Under the pieces are notes generated by a model. That model saw nothing but the letters and a program-made list of their open reading frames with translations, made no database searches and was not told where the DNA came from. From contig NZ_LN898230.1 in NCBI RefSeq assembly GCF_001457835.1, positions 79,600 to 143,599 on the forward strand: a DNA stretch of 64,000 bases. Direction: 5' to 3'. Both the position numbers and the translations under genes were made by a program. Source of the stretch: Fenollaria timonensis. Its GTDB lineage: Bacteria; Bacillota; Clostridia; Tissierellales; Peptoniphilaceae. Of this stretch, positions 43,858-51,869 are shown one piece after another. How positions within the stretch are numbered: position 1 is the first letter of the stretch; each line of letters begins with the position of its first letter.

Positions 43858-44835
43858 ATGAAAGAAATAGTTAAATTTGAATATTATTATGGCAATGAAG
43901 CAGAACAATATTCATTTTTTAGGATTCCCAAAACTTTGTTTACCGACTTAAATTTTAAAAAACTATCCGTAGAAGCAAAAATTCTTTATGGAATTCTACT
44001 CGATAGAATGAGCTTGTCAATTAAGAATAAATGGTTAGATGAAGAAAACAAGGTATACATCATCTATACCATAGAAGAAATTATGGAAGTATTAAATTGG
44101 GGGAGAAATAAATCGGTCAAAGTAATGAAAGAAATTGAAGAGATAGGATTATTAGAAAAAAAGAGGTTAGGACTTGGAAAGCCAAATTTACTTTATGTAA
44201 AGAACTTTATTTACACAGAAAATAATAAAACTACAGAAGTTTCAAAAGCAAACCTCAAGAAGTTTAAAAAACAAACTTCAGGAAGTTTAGAAAACAAACC
44301 TCAAGAAGTTTCAAAAGAGGACTCTAATAATACTAATATTAATAATACTGAAACTAATAATACTGATTTTAATAATACCACCCCCATATCCCCCTTAGAA
44401 AAGCTAGGAGAAAAATCAAAAAAAACTTTGGAGGAGGAAGAATTAAAAGAAACTATAAAAAAGAATATATCTTATGAAACCTTTGAAAAAGTAAGAATAG
44501 AAGAAAAGAAGCAAGTAGATGTAATGATAAATGTACTTGTAAAAGCCTTAACTAGCTTTACAAACATTAAAATAGGAGGGAGGCATATATCCAATGAAAA
44601 TTTTAAAGAAAAATTTCTAAGTCTTAACTATAAACACATAGACTATGTTTTGAAATACCTAAGAGAAAATGCTCCAAAGGATATTAGAAACATTAATGCC
44701 TATCTACTGACTCTCTTATACAATGCAGATGAAAGTATTAGAAACATAGAAGTCATAAAGAGAGAAGATCAGAAAAGAGAAAACTATGACTATAGTAACG
44801 ATGAGGATATTTGGAGAGAATTTTTAAATACTTGA
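43858..44835 (+). CDS. Replication initiator protein A-like protein (ICE)
   Basis: This 325-residue protein has an N-terminal RepA_N winged-helix domain (EQYSFFRIPKTLFTDLNFKK, LSVEAKILYGILLDRMSLS, about 15-110). This family initiates replication of low-GC plasmids and conjugative elements. The middle is Asn/Thr-rich (NNTNINNTETNNTDFNN, about 155-175) and behaves like a linker. The C-terminus carries a DUF6017-like helical region. The start at 43858 is chosen for spacing from AAAGGGGG; 43855 is possible. It overlaps no gene but lies 14 bp before the DnaC-like gene, with which it forms a replication pair. Confidence 0.85.
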   Translation: MKEIVKFEYYYGNEAEQYSFFRIPKTLFTDLNFKKLSVEAKILYGILLDRMSLSIKNKWLDEENKVYIIYTIEEIMEVLNWGRNKSVKVMKEIEEIGLLEKKRLGLGKPNLLYVKNFIYTENNKTTEVSKANLKKFKKQTSGSLENKPQEVSKEDSNNTNINNTETNNTDFNNTTPISPLEKLGEKSKKTLEEEELKETIKKNISYETFEKVRIEEKKQVDVMINVLVKALTSFTNIKIGGRHISNENFKEKFLSLNYKHIDYVLKYLRENAPKDIRNINAYLLTLLYNADESIRNIEVIKREDQKRENYDYSNDEDIWREFLNT

Positions 44836-44849
44836 TAGGAGAGGCGCAT

Positions 44850-45707
44850 ATGGAATTAATAAAAGAAATCTTAGAACAGAAAATAAAAAATGCAGAAACA
44901 AATAGTCCATCAAAAGATGAAGAAAATAGGAGTTATATAGATCAAGAAACAGGATTAAAATATTGTGCAAAATGTAAAACACCAATTGAAAAAGAAATAG
45001 ACTTCTTTGGAGAAATAAAAAAAGTTGGTATTTTATGTCAATGTAAAAAAGAAAGACAAAAATTAGAGGAAGAAAAAAGAAAAGAAAATAAAAGGCTTTT
45101 AAAAATTGAACACTTAAAAAAAGAGTGTTTTTCTGATCCTATCCTATTAAATTGGAATTTTAAAAATATGGACAAAGATAGTGAGCATGAAAAAGTAGCA
45201 AAAAACTATGTGGAAAAATTTGATGAAATATATGAAAATAATATAGGGTTAATTCTCACAGGGAATGTGGGATGTGGAAAAACATATCTTGCAAGTGCTA
45301 TAGCAAATGCTTTACTAGAAAAAGAAATATCAGTCAAAATGACAAATTTTTCAGTAATTTTAAATGATATGACTAACTTTGAGATTGATAAGAGTAAGTA
45401 TATAGATAACCTAAATCATAAGAAACTATTAATTATTGATGATTTTGGAATGGAAAGAGATACAGATTTTGCAGCTGAGCATATCTTTAACATAATAGAT
45501 AGTAGATATAGAAGTGGGAAACCTCTAATTATAACAACAAACTTAAATATATCAGCTTTAACTAATCCTGAAACTATAAAAGATAAAAGAATTTACTCAA
45601 GGATACTTGAAATATGCAGTCCCATTATATTTACAGGAGAAAATAGAAGAATAGAAAAAATGAAGGAGAAATCAAAATTAGCCTATGAAATATTAAAAAA
45701 AGAATGA
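44850..45707 (+). CDS. DnaC/IstB-like ATPase, copy 1
   Basis: This 285-residue AAA+ helicase-loader-like ATPase has an N-terminal Cys cluster (CAKCKTPI ... CQCKKE) that may bind zinc. Walker A is GNVGCGKTYLA (about 139-149) and Walker B is LLIIDDFGME (about 200). The sensor motif ITTNLN is followed by an arginine finger region near RIYSRILE. The start at 44850 follows TAGGAGAGG; the longer frame starting at 44811 overlaps the previous gene. A second, similar ATPase is at 61680. Confidence 0.9.
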   Translation: MELIKEILEQKIKNAETNSPSKDEENRSYIDQETGLKYCAKCKTPIEKEIDFFGEIKKVGILCQCKKERQKLEEEKRKENKRLLKIEHLKKECFSDPILLNWNFKNMDKDSEHEKVAKNYVEKFDEIYENNIGLILTGNVGCGKTYLASAIANALLEKEISVKMTNFSVILNDMTNFEIDKSKYIDNLNHKKLLIIDDFGMERDTDFAAEHIFNIIDSRYRSGKPLIITTNLNISALTNPETIKDKRIYSRILEICSPIIFTGENRRIEKMKEKSKLAYEILKKE

Positions 45708-45721
45708 AAGTAGGTGAGTGA

Positions 45722-46213
45722 ATGCAAAATGATGATATAAATAGCAGAACAATAGCCATAGTACAAAAAGCAAGTATAGTAACAGCCAAGCAAGTTATAA
45801 ATTTGATGAAGAAAATATTAGAAATAAATAAACATAAAGCGCAGACAGAACAGTCAAGACCCTTAGAAAAATTTAAAAAAGTAAAAGTAAAAGACCTTGT
45901 AAAAAAAGGTAAAGTAGAAACCTTAGAATTAAATGACATAGACTTAAAAGCATTGAAAAAAGAATTAAAAAGATATGGGGTGAAATTTTCCATAAAGAAA
46001 GATTTAGAAAATGGAAACAACATTATCTTTTTTCAAGCAAAAGATATAAAAGTAATGGAACAAGCTTTTAAAAAGACAGTCCAGAAATTTACTAAAGATA
46101 AGTCAAGAAAAAGAAAATCTGTAATAGAAAGGCTTAATAACTTCAAGGATAAAGTCAAAGATACTATTGACAGAGATAAGGTTAAACATAAGCATCAGGA
46201 ACAAAGTTTATAA
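45722..46213 (+). CDS. PcfB-family (DUF3801) conjugation protein
   Basis: This 163-residue protein has a predicted coiled helical N-terminus. A DUF3801/PcfB core contains the characteristic LKALKKELKRYGVKFSIKKD stretch (about 80-99) and IIFFQAKDIKVMEQAFKK. PcfB works with the VirD4-type coupling protein in pCF10-type systems, which fits the coupling protein encoded after the IS30. The C-terminus is Lys/Arg-rich. It lies 14 bp after the DnaC-like gene. Confidence 0.85.
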   Translation: MQNDDINSRTIAIVQKASIVTAKQVINLMKKILEINKHKAQTEQSRPLEKFKKVKVKDLVKKGKVETLELNDIDLKALKKELKRYGVKFSIKKDLENGNNIIFFQAKDIKVMEQAFKKTVQKFTKDKSRKRKSVIERLNNFKDKVKDTIDRDKVKHKHQEQSL

Positions 46214-46251
46214 TAAAAGAACTTAGATATATAATATATATGATGAGAAGG

Positions 46252-46391
46252 CATGAATAGCTGTATTGTTGAATACTATGAAAAAGAAGATTGGAATCAT
46301 CCAGTAGAAGAATTTCTCTTATCTATAGATAAAAAATGAGAGCAGAAGTATTAGGAAAGAAACTAAAAGCTACCTTTGAAAGTAAAGTATA
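46252..46391 (+). pseudogene. HigB/RelE-type toxin remnant
   Basis: An open stretch encodes MNSCIVEYYEKEDWNHP followed by VEEFLLSIDKK and then a stop. The next frame continues MRAEVLGKKL. Together they match the start of HigB-type toxins (PVEEFLxSLDxKMRAKV), so the gene suffered a frameshift in an A run and lost its C-terminal catalytic half. No antitoxin gene is adjacent. Confidence 0.55.
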
Positions 46392-46401
46392 AGTGTATGA
46401 A

Positions 46402-46542
46402 ATGAAGAAAAATATTTGCCCAAAATGTAAAAGAAAGATGAAACAACAATTTATAGGCCTACTACATTGCAAGTGTGGTATAAGCTACCATAAAGATTTA
46501 GGATATTTTAAAAGAAATGAAAATGGAAGATTGTATAATTAA
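46402..46542 (+). CDS. Small zinc-ribbon protein
   Basis: This 46-residue protein has Cys pairs ICPKCKRKM and HCKCG that form a plausible zinc ribbon. The family is not recognised. Its stop codon is the last codon before the IS30 flank, so the insertion did not truncate it. A GTG at 46393 is an alternative start. No clear ribosome site is visible. Confidence 0.5.
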   Translation: MKKNICPKCKRKMKQQFIGLLHCKCGISYHKDLGYFKRNENGRLYN

Positions 46543-46545
46543 CTT

Positions 46546-47768
46546 AGCCACCAAATAAAAAAATCATGTGTACATATGGTATAGTATTAGTAACAAACAA
46601 AAAAACAACTATACGGAGGTACACATGACTCATATAAATTATACCATAGAATTTACAGAACGCAAGAAAAATTCACATCTATCACTACATGAAATGTCAT
46701 TAATACAGGCATGGAAAATAGATGGACATAGCAACAGAGAGATAGCAAGAAGGCTAAATAGAGCCCCGCAGACAATAAACAACGCAATAAAGAAAGGCAC
46801 AGTAAAGCAAAAGAGAATAATAAAAAGTAATAACAAAACATATACTTACTACGATGAAAAATACTTTGCCTTAACTAATTATGAGGTATATATAAACAAT
46901 AGATCTTCTTGCGGAAGAAGACCAAAATATATAGATATAGTCGAATTTCTTAAATGGGCAGACAATAAAATGTTAAAAGATAAATGGTCTCCAGATGTAT
47001 GTGTTGGATACGCAAAAGCAAATAGACTCTTTCCATCATCAGAAATACCATCAACAAAAAGCCTCTACAACTGGATAAATAAGTCACTAATGAAAACAAA
47101 AAATATAGATCTACTAGAAAAAGTAAAGAGAAAAAACAAAAATAGCACAAGAAGAACAAGACAAAACAAGAAAAAGCTTGGCATATCCATAGAAGAAAGA
47201 CCAGATAAAATACAAACAAGAGAAGAATTCGGCCACTGGGAAATAGATACAGTTATAGGTAAAAAGAAAAAGACAGATCCAGTACTACTTACATTAGTAG
47301 AAAGAAAAACAAGATATGAAAAGCTGATAAAAATACATGGAAAAACACCCGATGCAGTAGACATTGGACTTAAATTCTTAAAAGATAATGCGCAGTTAAA
47401 CAAAGAAATATTTAAAAGTATAACATCAGATAATGGTTCAGAATTTTCAAGCTTATCAGAATTAGCAGAATATGTAGATATATATTTTTGTCATCCATAT
47501 ACATCATGGGAAAGAGGAACTAGTGAATGTCAACATAAATTAATACGAAGATTTATACAAAAAGGCACATCAATAGAAGAAGTATCAAAAGAAAAAATAT
47601 ACAGAATAAACGAGTGGATGAATAATTTGCCAAGAAAAATCTTTAATTACAAAACTGCAAAAGAAGAGTTCATAAAGGAAATAAAACAGCTTAAAAGTAT
47701 CTAGTTTAATAAAAATAAATACTTTTAAGCTATACTATACATTTAGTCTATATGATGTCTGGGTGGCT
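46546..47768 (+). mobile_element. IS30-family insertion sequence
   Basis: Inverted ends AGCCACC (46546-46552) and GGTGGCT (47762-47768) are flanked on both sides by AACTT (46541-46545 and 47769-47773). The flank may be a 5-bp target duplication. Alternatively the repeats extend to TTAGCCACC/GGTGGCTAA and no duplication remains. The element contains one intact IS30 transposase gene. It separates pcfB from the coupling-protein gene. Confidence 0.85.
46625..47704 (+). CDS. IS30-family transposase
   Basis: This 359-residue DDE transposase has an N-terminal HTH_38 domain (HLSLHEMSLIQAWKIDGHSN, then IARRLNRAPQTINNAI). The integrase core has FGHWEIDTVIGKK (first Asp), ITSDNGSEF (second Asp) and the late acidic motif YTSWERGTSECQHKLIRRF. 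The start at 46625 follows CGGAGGT. The upstream in-frame extension to 46568 is not favoured. The open frame is intact, so the element may be active. Confidence 0.93.
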   Translation: MTHINYTIEFTERKKNSHLSLHEMSLIQAWKIDGHSNREIARRLNRAPQTINNAIKKGTVKQKRIIKSNNKTYTYYDEKYFALTNYEVYINNRSSCGRRPKYIDIVEFLKWADNKMLKDKWSPDVCVGYAKANRLFPSSEIPSTKSLYNWINKSLMKTKNIDLLEKVKRKNKNSTRRTRQNKKKLGISIEERPDKIQTREEFGHWEIDTVIGKKKKTDPVLLTLVERKTRYEKLIKIHGKTPDAVDIGLKFLKDNAQLNKEIFKSITSDNGSEFSSLSELAEYVDIYFCHPYTSWERGTSECQHKLIRRFIQKGTSIEEVSKEKIYRINEWMNNLPRKIFNYKTAKEEFIKEIKQLKSI

Positions 47769-47802
47769 AACTTATTGTTGCAATTTATAAAGAAATGAAA
47801 AT

Positions 47803-47883
47803 ATGATTTTTGTCTTGGAAAGAAAAAAGATAGGTAAAAAAATAAAACAAGTTCCAGTAATAAGATATAAAAAAGATAAATAA
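47803..47883 (+). CDS. Very short ORF downstream of IS30
   Basis: A 26-codon frame (MIFVLERKKIGKK...) is rich in Lys/Arg, with no clear ribosome site. It could be the 3' remnant of a gene disrupted around the IS30 site. I cannot assign a family. Confidence 0.25.
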   Translation: MIFVLERKKIGKKIKQVPVIRYKKDK

Positions 47884-47893
47884 AATACTAATG

Positions 47894-47917
47894 GGTAGAG
47901 AAATCTACTCTTTTTTA
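47894..47917 (+). terminator. Terminator-like hairpin before the coupling-protein gene
   Basis: GGGTAGA pairs with TCTACTC (one G-T pair) across GAAA, followed by T6 and the ribosome site GGAGAGG. Confidence 0.65.
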
Positions 47918-47927
47918 TGGAGAGGAA

Positions 47928-49730
47928 GTGATTAATTCGAAAATACTAAATGAAATAATAAAAGATATAAAAAATGTTTTTAAGATAAGAGATAAGAAGA
48001 AATTTGTATTAGAAAATCTTCCTTACCTCTTATTTTTTTATATAGGAAATATCTTTGCAAGCCATGTCAACTCTTATGTAGGAGGAGATATAATAGATAG
48101 AATTATAGTAGCTTTTAGTCAAATAGATACTTTAAACTATATTCCATCATTAAAAATAAAAAATCTGATACCCGGTCTAATTCTATCAGTAGTTATTAAG
48201 TTAATCCTTATACAGAAAAAGAAAAAAGCAAAAAAGTTTAGAGAGGGCAGAGAATATGGATCGGCAAGATGGGGAAATGAAAAAGATATTGAGCCATACA
48301 TTGACAAGAAGTTTGAAAACAATGTGCTATTAACTCAAACTGAAAGACTTACCATGAACAATAGACCTAAAAATCCAAAATATGCTAGGAATAAAAATGT
48401 ATTGGTAATTGGAGGTTCTGGAAGTGGTAAAACAAGGTTCTTTGTAAAGCCGAATCTCATGCAAATGCACTCTTCATATGTAGTGACCGATCCAAAAGGA
48501 ACATTAGTCTTGGAATGCGGAAAAATGTTGGAAAGAAATGGATATGAGATAAAAATACTAAATACAATAAACTTTAAAAAATCCATGAGATATAATCCCT
48601 TTGCATACTTGAAAAGTGAAAAAGATATTTTGAAATTAGTACAAACAATAATTGCAAATACTAAGGGAGAAGGAGAAAAATCAACTGAGGATTTCTGGGT
48701 AAAAGCTGAAAAACTCTACTATACAGCCTTAATTGGATATATTTTTTATGAAGCTCCTAAAGAAGAACAGAACTTTACAACTCTACTTGCTATGATAGAT
48801 GCAAGTGAGGTAAGAGAAGAAGATGAAAATTTTAAAAATGCAGTAGACTATATGTTTGAAGCATTAGAAAAAGAAAAGCCAAACCATTTCGCAGTAAAAC
48901 AATATAAGAAATACAAACTTGCAGCAGGAAAAACTGCCAAATCAATCCTTATATCCTGTGGAGCAAGGCTTGCTCCATTTGATATTCAGGAACTTAGGGA
49001 CTTAATGAAAGAAGATGAACTGGAGCTTGATACACTTGGAGAAAAGAAAACAGCTTTATTCGTAATAATATCGGATACAGATGATACATTTAACTTTGTA
49101 GTATCAATAATGTACTCACAATTATTTAATCTATTATGTGATAAAGCAGATGATGAATATGGCGGAAGACTTCCTATTCATGTGAGATGCCTACTTGATG
49201 AATTTGCAAATATCGGCTTAATTCCTAAATTTGAAAAGCTGATAGCAACTATTAGAAGTAGAGAAATATCAGCTTGTATAATATTACAAGCACAATCACA
49301 ACTAAAAAGTATCTATAAAGATAATGCAGATACCATAGTTGGCAATTGTGATTCGACGTTATTTTTAGGAGGCAAAGAAAGAACAACATTAAAAGAATTA
49401 TCTGAAAGCCTAGGCAAAGAAACCATAGACCTATATAACACATCAGAAACAAGATCGAATCAAAAGAGTTTTGGACTAAATTATCAAAAAACTGGTAAGG
49501 AACTTATGAGTCAAGATGAAATAACTGTAATGGATGGTGGTAAGTGTATATACCAACTAAGAGGAGTAAGACCTTTCTTATCTTATAAATTTGATATTAC
49601 AAAGCATAAGAATTACAAGTTATTGGAAGATTATGATAAGAGAAATATATTTGACATAGAGAAATACCTACAGAGAAAAGATGAGGTTAAGTTAAAAGAA
49701 AGTATGGTAGTTGAAATATTAGATGAATAA
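47928..49730 (+). CDS. VirD4/TraG-type conjugative coupling protein
   Basis: This 600-residue membrane ATPase connects the relaxosome to the type IV secretion channel. Two N-terminal membrane segments (about 28-45 and 75-92) precede GSARWGNEKDI (about 107). Walker A is VLVIGGSGSGKTRFF (about 158), and VVTDPKGTLV (about 183) follows. Walker B is CLLDEFANIG (about 420), followed by the LQAQSQLKSIY motif. The family VirD4/TcpA acts with PcfB (45722). The GTG start at 47928 follows GGAGAGG. The protein is full-length although the channel genes downstream are missing. Confidence 0.93.
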   Translation: MINSKILNEIIKDIKNVFKIRDKKKFVLENLPYLLFFYIGNIFASHVNSYVGGDIIDRIIVAFSQIDTLNYIPSLKIKNLIPGLILSVVIKLILIQKKKKAKKFREGREYGSARWGNEKDIEPYIDKKFENNVLLTQTERLTMNNRPKNPKYARNKNVLVIGGSGSGKTRFFVKPNLMQMHSSYVVTDPKGTLVLECGKMLERNGYEIKILNTINFKKSMRYNPFAYLKSEKDILKLVQTIIANTKGEGEKSTEDFWVKAEKLYYTALIGYIFYEAPKEEQNFTTLLAMIDASEVREEDENFKNAVDYMFEALEKEKPNHFAVKQYKKYKLAAGKTAKSILISCGARLAPFDIQELRDLMKEDELELDTLGEKKTALFVIISDTDDTFNFVVSIMYSQLFNLLCDKADDEYGGRLPIHVRCLLDEFANIGLIPKFEKLIATIRSREISACIILQAQSQLKSIYKDNADTIVGNCDSTLFLGGKERTTLKELSESLGKETIDLYNTSETRSNQKSFGLNYQKTGKELMSQDEITVMDGGKCIYQLRGVRPFLSYKFDITKHKNYKLLEDYDKRNIFDIEKYLQRKDEVKLKESMVVEILDE

Positions 49731-49781
49731 ATTTAAAATTAAAAGTAAGATAGATATTTAGGAAAGATTAAAAGAAAATAC

Positions 49782-49810
49782 TTGACAAAAAATATTTTAT
49801 AACATATAAT
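49782..49810 (+). promoter_or_regulatory. Promoter of the Abi-family gene
   Basis: TTGACA (49782-49787), exactly 17 bp, and TATAAT (49805-49810): a consensus promoter, stronger than anything near the surrounding transfer genes. It shows that the Abi gene is a separately controlled cargo unit. Confidence 0.8.
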
Positions 49811-49816
49811 AATATC

Positions 49817-49881
49817 AACAGTACCCGACACGCCTCTTAACAATGCGGACCAAGTCGGGTCATTTGATTTTAGGAGAAAAA
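49817..49881 (+). ncRNA. Structured leader of the Abi gene, candidate antitoxin RNA
   Basis: The roughly 65-nt leader folds on paper into ACCCGAC...GTCGGGT (about 49822-49860) enclosing CGC...GCG. It ends with AGGAG before the start codon. Known HEPN-type Abi proteins can be held in check by RNAs encoded beside them. I recall such reports for AbiF-like proteins but cannot verify them here. A plain 5' UTR is the alternative. Confidence 0.45.
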
Positions 49882-50745
49882 ATGAAAAAAATCTATCAAG
49901 AACCGATTAGTATAGAAAATCAAGTAAAAAATTTAATAGACTTAGGACTTTTAGTGGAAGATAAAACTTATGCTAAGAAAATTCTTGGAAGAATATCCTA
50001 TTATAGGCTGATTAAAGCTTATAGTATCACATTAAAAAAAGATGGAAGATATATATCAGGAACAAGTTTTGAAGATATTGTAAGTTTATATAAATTTGAT
50101 AGAGAACTTAGACAGCTTATATTTGAAACAATAGAGCATATTGAAGTTTCTTTAAGAGCAGTTATCACAAACTATTTTTCTTTAAGATATGGGAACTTTT
50201 CATATAAAGATATGAATAATTTTGAGAAACAAAAGGAACAAGAAAGGGTACTAGAAGAATTAGCAAGGGAAGTTAAAAGAAATAGACGCTCACCATTTAT
50301 AAAAAACTTTAAAGACAATTATGAAGGTGGAGAAATTCCACTCTATGCAGTGATAGAAGTAGCAAGTTTTGGAACTTTATCTAAAATGTATAAGAATATG
50401 AAAAATGAAGATAAAAGTAAAATTGCAAAAGTCTTTCATACAGACTACCATTACTTTGAATCTTGGATAGAAAATTTTGCCTATATAAGAAATATATGTG
50501 CCCATTATGGCAGGCTATATGGAGCAAAGCTTACAAAATCACCAAAGCTATATAAAGAATATTTAAAAAATAATATTTCAAACAATACAATATTTGCTAC
50601 ATTAGTTAATCTTAAAATAGTTTCTGAAGAAGAAAATTACAAAAAATTTTATCATGATCTAACAGCACTAATAGCAAGATATGAAAATATTGAATTAAGA
50701 CATGTTGGCTTTATAGAAAACTGGAAAGAATTACTAAAACCATAA
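49882..50745 (+). CDS. Abi-family (AbiD/AbiF-like, HEPN) abortive-infection protein
   Basis: This 287-residue Abi_2-family protein has the N-terminal signature SIENQVKNLIDLGLLVEDKT and the ISYYRLIKAY helix (about 38). The central region is FDRELRQLIFETIEHIEVSLRA. The HEPN RNase motif R-x4-H appears as RNICAHYGRLY (about 204-214). Family members abort phage infection by RNA cleavage once triggered. The start at 49882 follows TAGGAG; the upstream in-frame ATG at 49843 lies inside the leader hairpin and is rejected. It sits as cargo between the coupling protein and SSB genes. Confidence 0.88.
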   Translation: MKKIYQEPISIENQVKNLIDLGLLVEDKTYAKKILGRISYYRLIKAYSITLKKDGRYISGTSFEDIVSLYKFDRELRQLIFETIEHIEVSLRAVITNYFSLRYGNFSYKDMNNFEKQKEQERVLEELAREVKRNRRSPFIKNFKDNYEGGEIPLYAVIEVASFGTLSKMYKNMKNEDKSKIAKVFHTDYHYFESWIENFAYIRNICAHYGRLYGAKLTKSPKLYKEYLKNNISNNTIFATLVNLKIVSEEENYKKFYHDLTALIARYENIELRHVGFIENWKELLKP

Positions 50746-50763
50746 AATTAAATAGAGAAATCT

Positions 50764-50793
50764 ACACCGAAAAAAACATTTCGGTGTTTTTTT
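50764..50793 (+). terminator. Terminator-like hairpin after the Abi gene
   Basis: ACACCGA pairs with TCGGTGT around an A-rich loop, followed by T6 and ATG. Confidence 0.8.
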
Positions 50794-50811
50794 ATGCCCA
50801 AAGGAGGAAGA

Positions 50812-50844
50812 ATGAAATATATACGAGATGAGCCGAAAAAATAA
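50812..50844 (+). CDS. Ten-codon mini-ORF with a strong ribosome site
   Basis: AAAGGAGG lies 7 bp before ATG, which encodes MKYIRDEPKK and then TAA. It could be a leader peptide or the stump of a truncated transfer gene. It is the only frame between two terminator-like hairpins. Confidence 0.3.
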   Translation: MKYIRDEPKK

Positions 50845-50883
50845 GATACAGAGAAAAATGAATATTAATCAATAAGAAGTAGA

Positions 50884-50911
50884 AGCGATAGAAAAAACTA
50901 TCGCTTTTTTT
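50884..50911 (+). terminator. Terminator-like hairpin before the ssb-like gene
   Basis: AGCGATAG (50884-50891) pairs with CTATCGCT (50898-50905), followed by T6 and ATGG. The ribosome site AAGGAG follows directly. Confidence 0.8.
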
Positions 50912-50934
50912 ATGGAATAAAGGAGATAGAACAA

Positions 50935-51258
50935 ATGGAGAGAGAAATGCTAAATATTAATGGAAATCTAGTAGGAGAAATAAAAACAACTGAAATAGAT
51001 ACAAAGGAAGGAGAAAAAGAGGTAGCTAACTTCACAATAGTTAGAAAGAACAAAGAAGAAGGAAAGGTTAAAAAAGAATATATCTACTGTAATCTCTACG
51101 GGGAAAAGGCAAAAAGTGTGAAGGAATTTAAAAGTGGAGAATACATCCATATTTTTGGATATTTTAAGGAAACAAAAAAAGAAGACAAGACATTTAAAAA
51201 TTTTATCGTAAAGCACATAAATAAAATTAAAAAAGAAGAAAAAGAGGAGGAAATATAA
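50935..51258 (+). CDS. Small SSB/OB-fold protein of the conjugative element
   Basis: This 107-residue protein looks like a minimal OB-fold single-stranded-DNA-binding protein: MLNINGNLVGEI (strand 1), VANFTIVRKNK (about 30-40), YIYCNLYGEKAKSV (about 48-61), YIHIFGYFKE (about 70-79). The tail is Lys/Glu-rich. ICE-borne SSB proteins coat transferred strands. Its stop codon is immediately followed by the Maff2 gene (ATG at the next base). Confidence 0.75.
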   Translation: MEREMLNINGNLVGEIKTTEIDTKEGEKEVANFTIVRKNKEEGKVKKEYIYCNLYGEKAKSVKEFKSGEYIHIFGYFKETKKEDKTFKNFIVKHINKIKKEEKEEEI

Positions 51259-51474
51259 ATGGAATTTTTTACACAAGCAGTAAATGTATTAAAAATATTA
51301 GTTACAGCAATTGGTGCAGGGCTTGGAGCATGGGGTGTTATCAACCTGATGGAAGGTTATGGGAATGACAACCCTGGTGCTAAATCTCAAGGTATTAAGC
51401 AGCTTATGGCTGGAGGGGGAATTGTACTCATAGGTTTAAAACTAATACCGCTATTAGCAAACGTGTTAAAATAA
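51259..51474 (+). CDS. Maff2-family transfer protein
   Basis: This 71-residue membrane protein has two hydrophobic segments (about 8-28 and 48-68) flanking a Gly/Asn loop. MEGYGNDNPGAKSQGIKQLM is typical of the Maff2/VirB2-like small subunit in clostridial elements. It may form the pilus-like channel component. The ribosome site is GAGGAGG. It is followed after one base by the truncated VirB6 gene. Confidence 0.85.
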   Translation: MEFFTQAVNVLKILVTAIGAGLGAWGVINLMEGYGNDNPGAKSQGIKQLMAGGGIVLIGLKLIPLLANVLK

Positions 51475-51475
51475 A

Positions 51476-51793
51476 ATGTTTAATATAGTAGATAAGATCA
51501 AAGAGTTTTTTTCGGAGATACTTATTGATATGATCAAGGAAAATTTAAGCGGAATGCTCCTTGATATAAATGATAAAGTATCAACGATAGCAAATGAGGT
51601 AGGAAAGACTCCGAGTGGATGGAACTCGGAGGTTTTCCACTTCATAAAGTCTATTTCAGAAAATGTTATACTTCCCATAGCAGGTCTTATCATAACGGCT
51701 GTACTATGTATTGAATTAATTCAAATGGTAATGAACAAAAATAATATGCATGATGTTGTATTCTATAAGAGAAGTTATTCCAATATAGAATAA
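51476..51793 (+). pseudogene. VirB6/TrbL-type channel gene, truncated after 105 codons
   Basis: The first about 98 residues match the N-terminus of VirB6-like ICE proteins (helical leader, IPS-type soluble segment, first membrane span ILPIAGLIITAVLCIELIQM, then NKNNMHD). The usual protein is about 280-300 residues with five or more further spans. Here the sequence switches at MHDV to VFYKRSYSNIE and stops. The rest, and the VirB4 gene that normally follows, are gone, so self-transfer from this module is unlikely. The junction lies near 51770. Confidence 0.75.
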
Positions 51794-51869
51794 CCTCAAA
51801 TATAAAATACAAATTATCAAGCCTATTTACGATTGTTACAACCAAATAAATGAATTAGAAATATTGGAA

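Noticed and set aside
51789-51869. Small gene between truncated virB6 and the XRE regulator
   Set aside because: Only about 80 AT-rich bases without an open frame or ribosome site.
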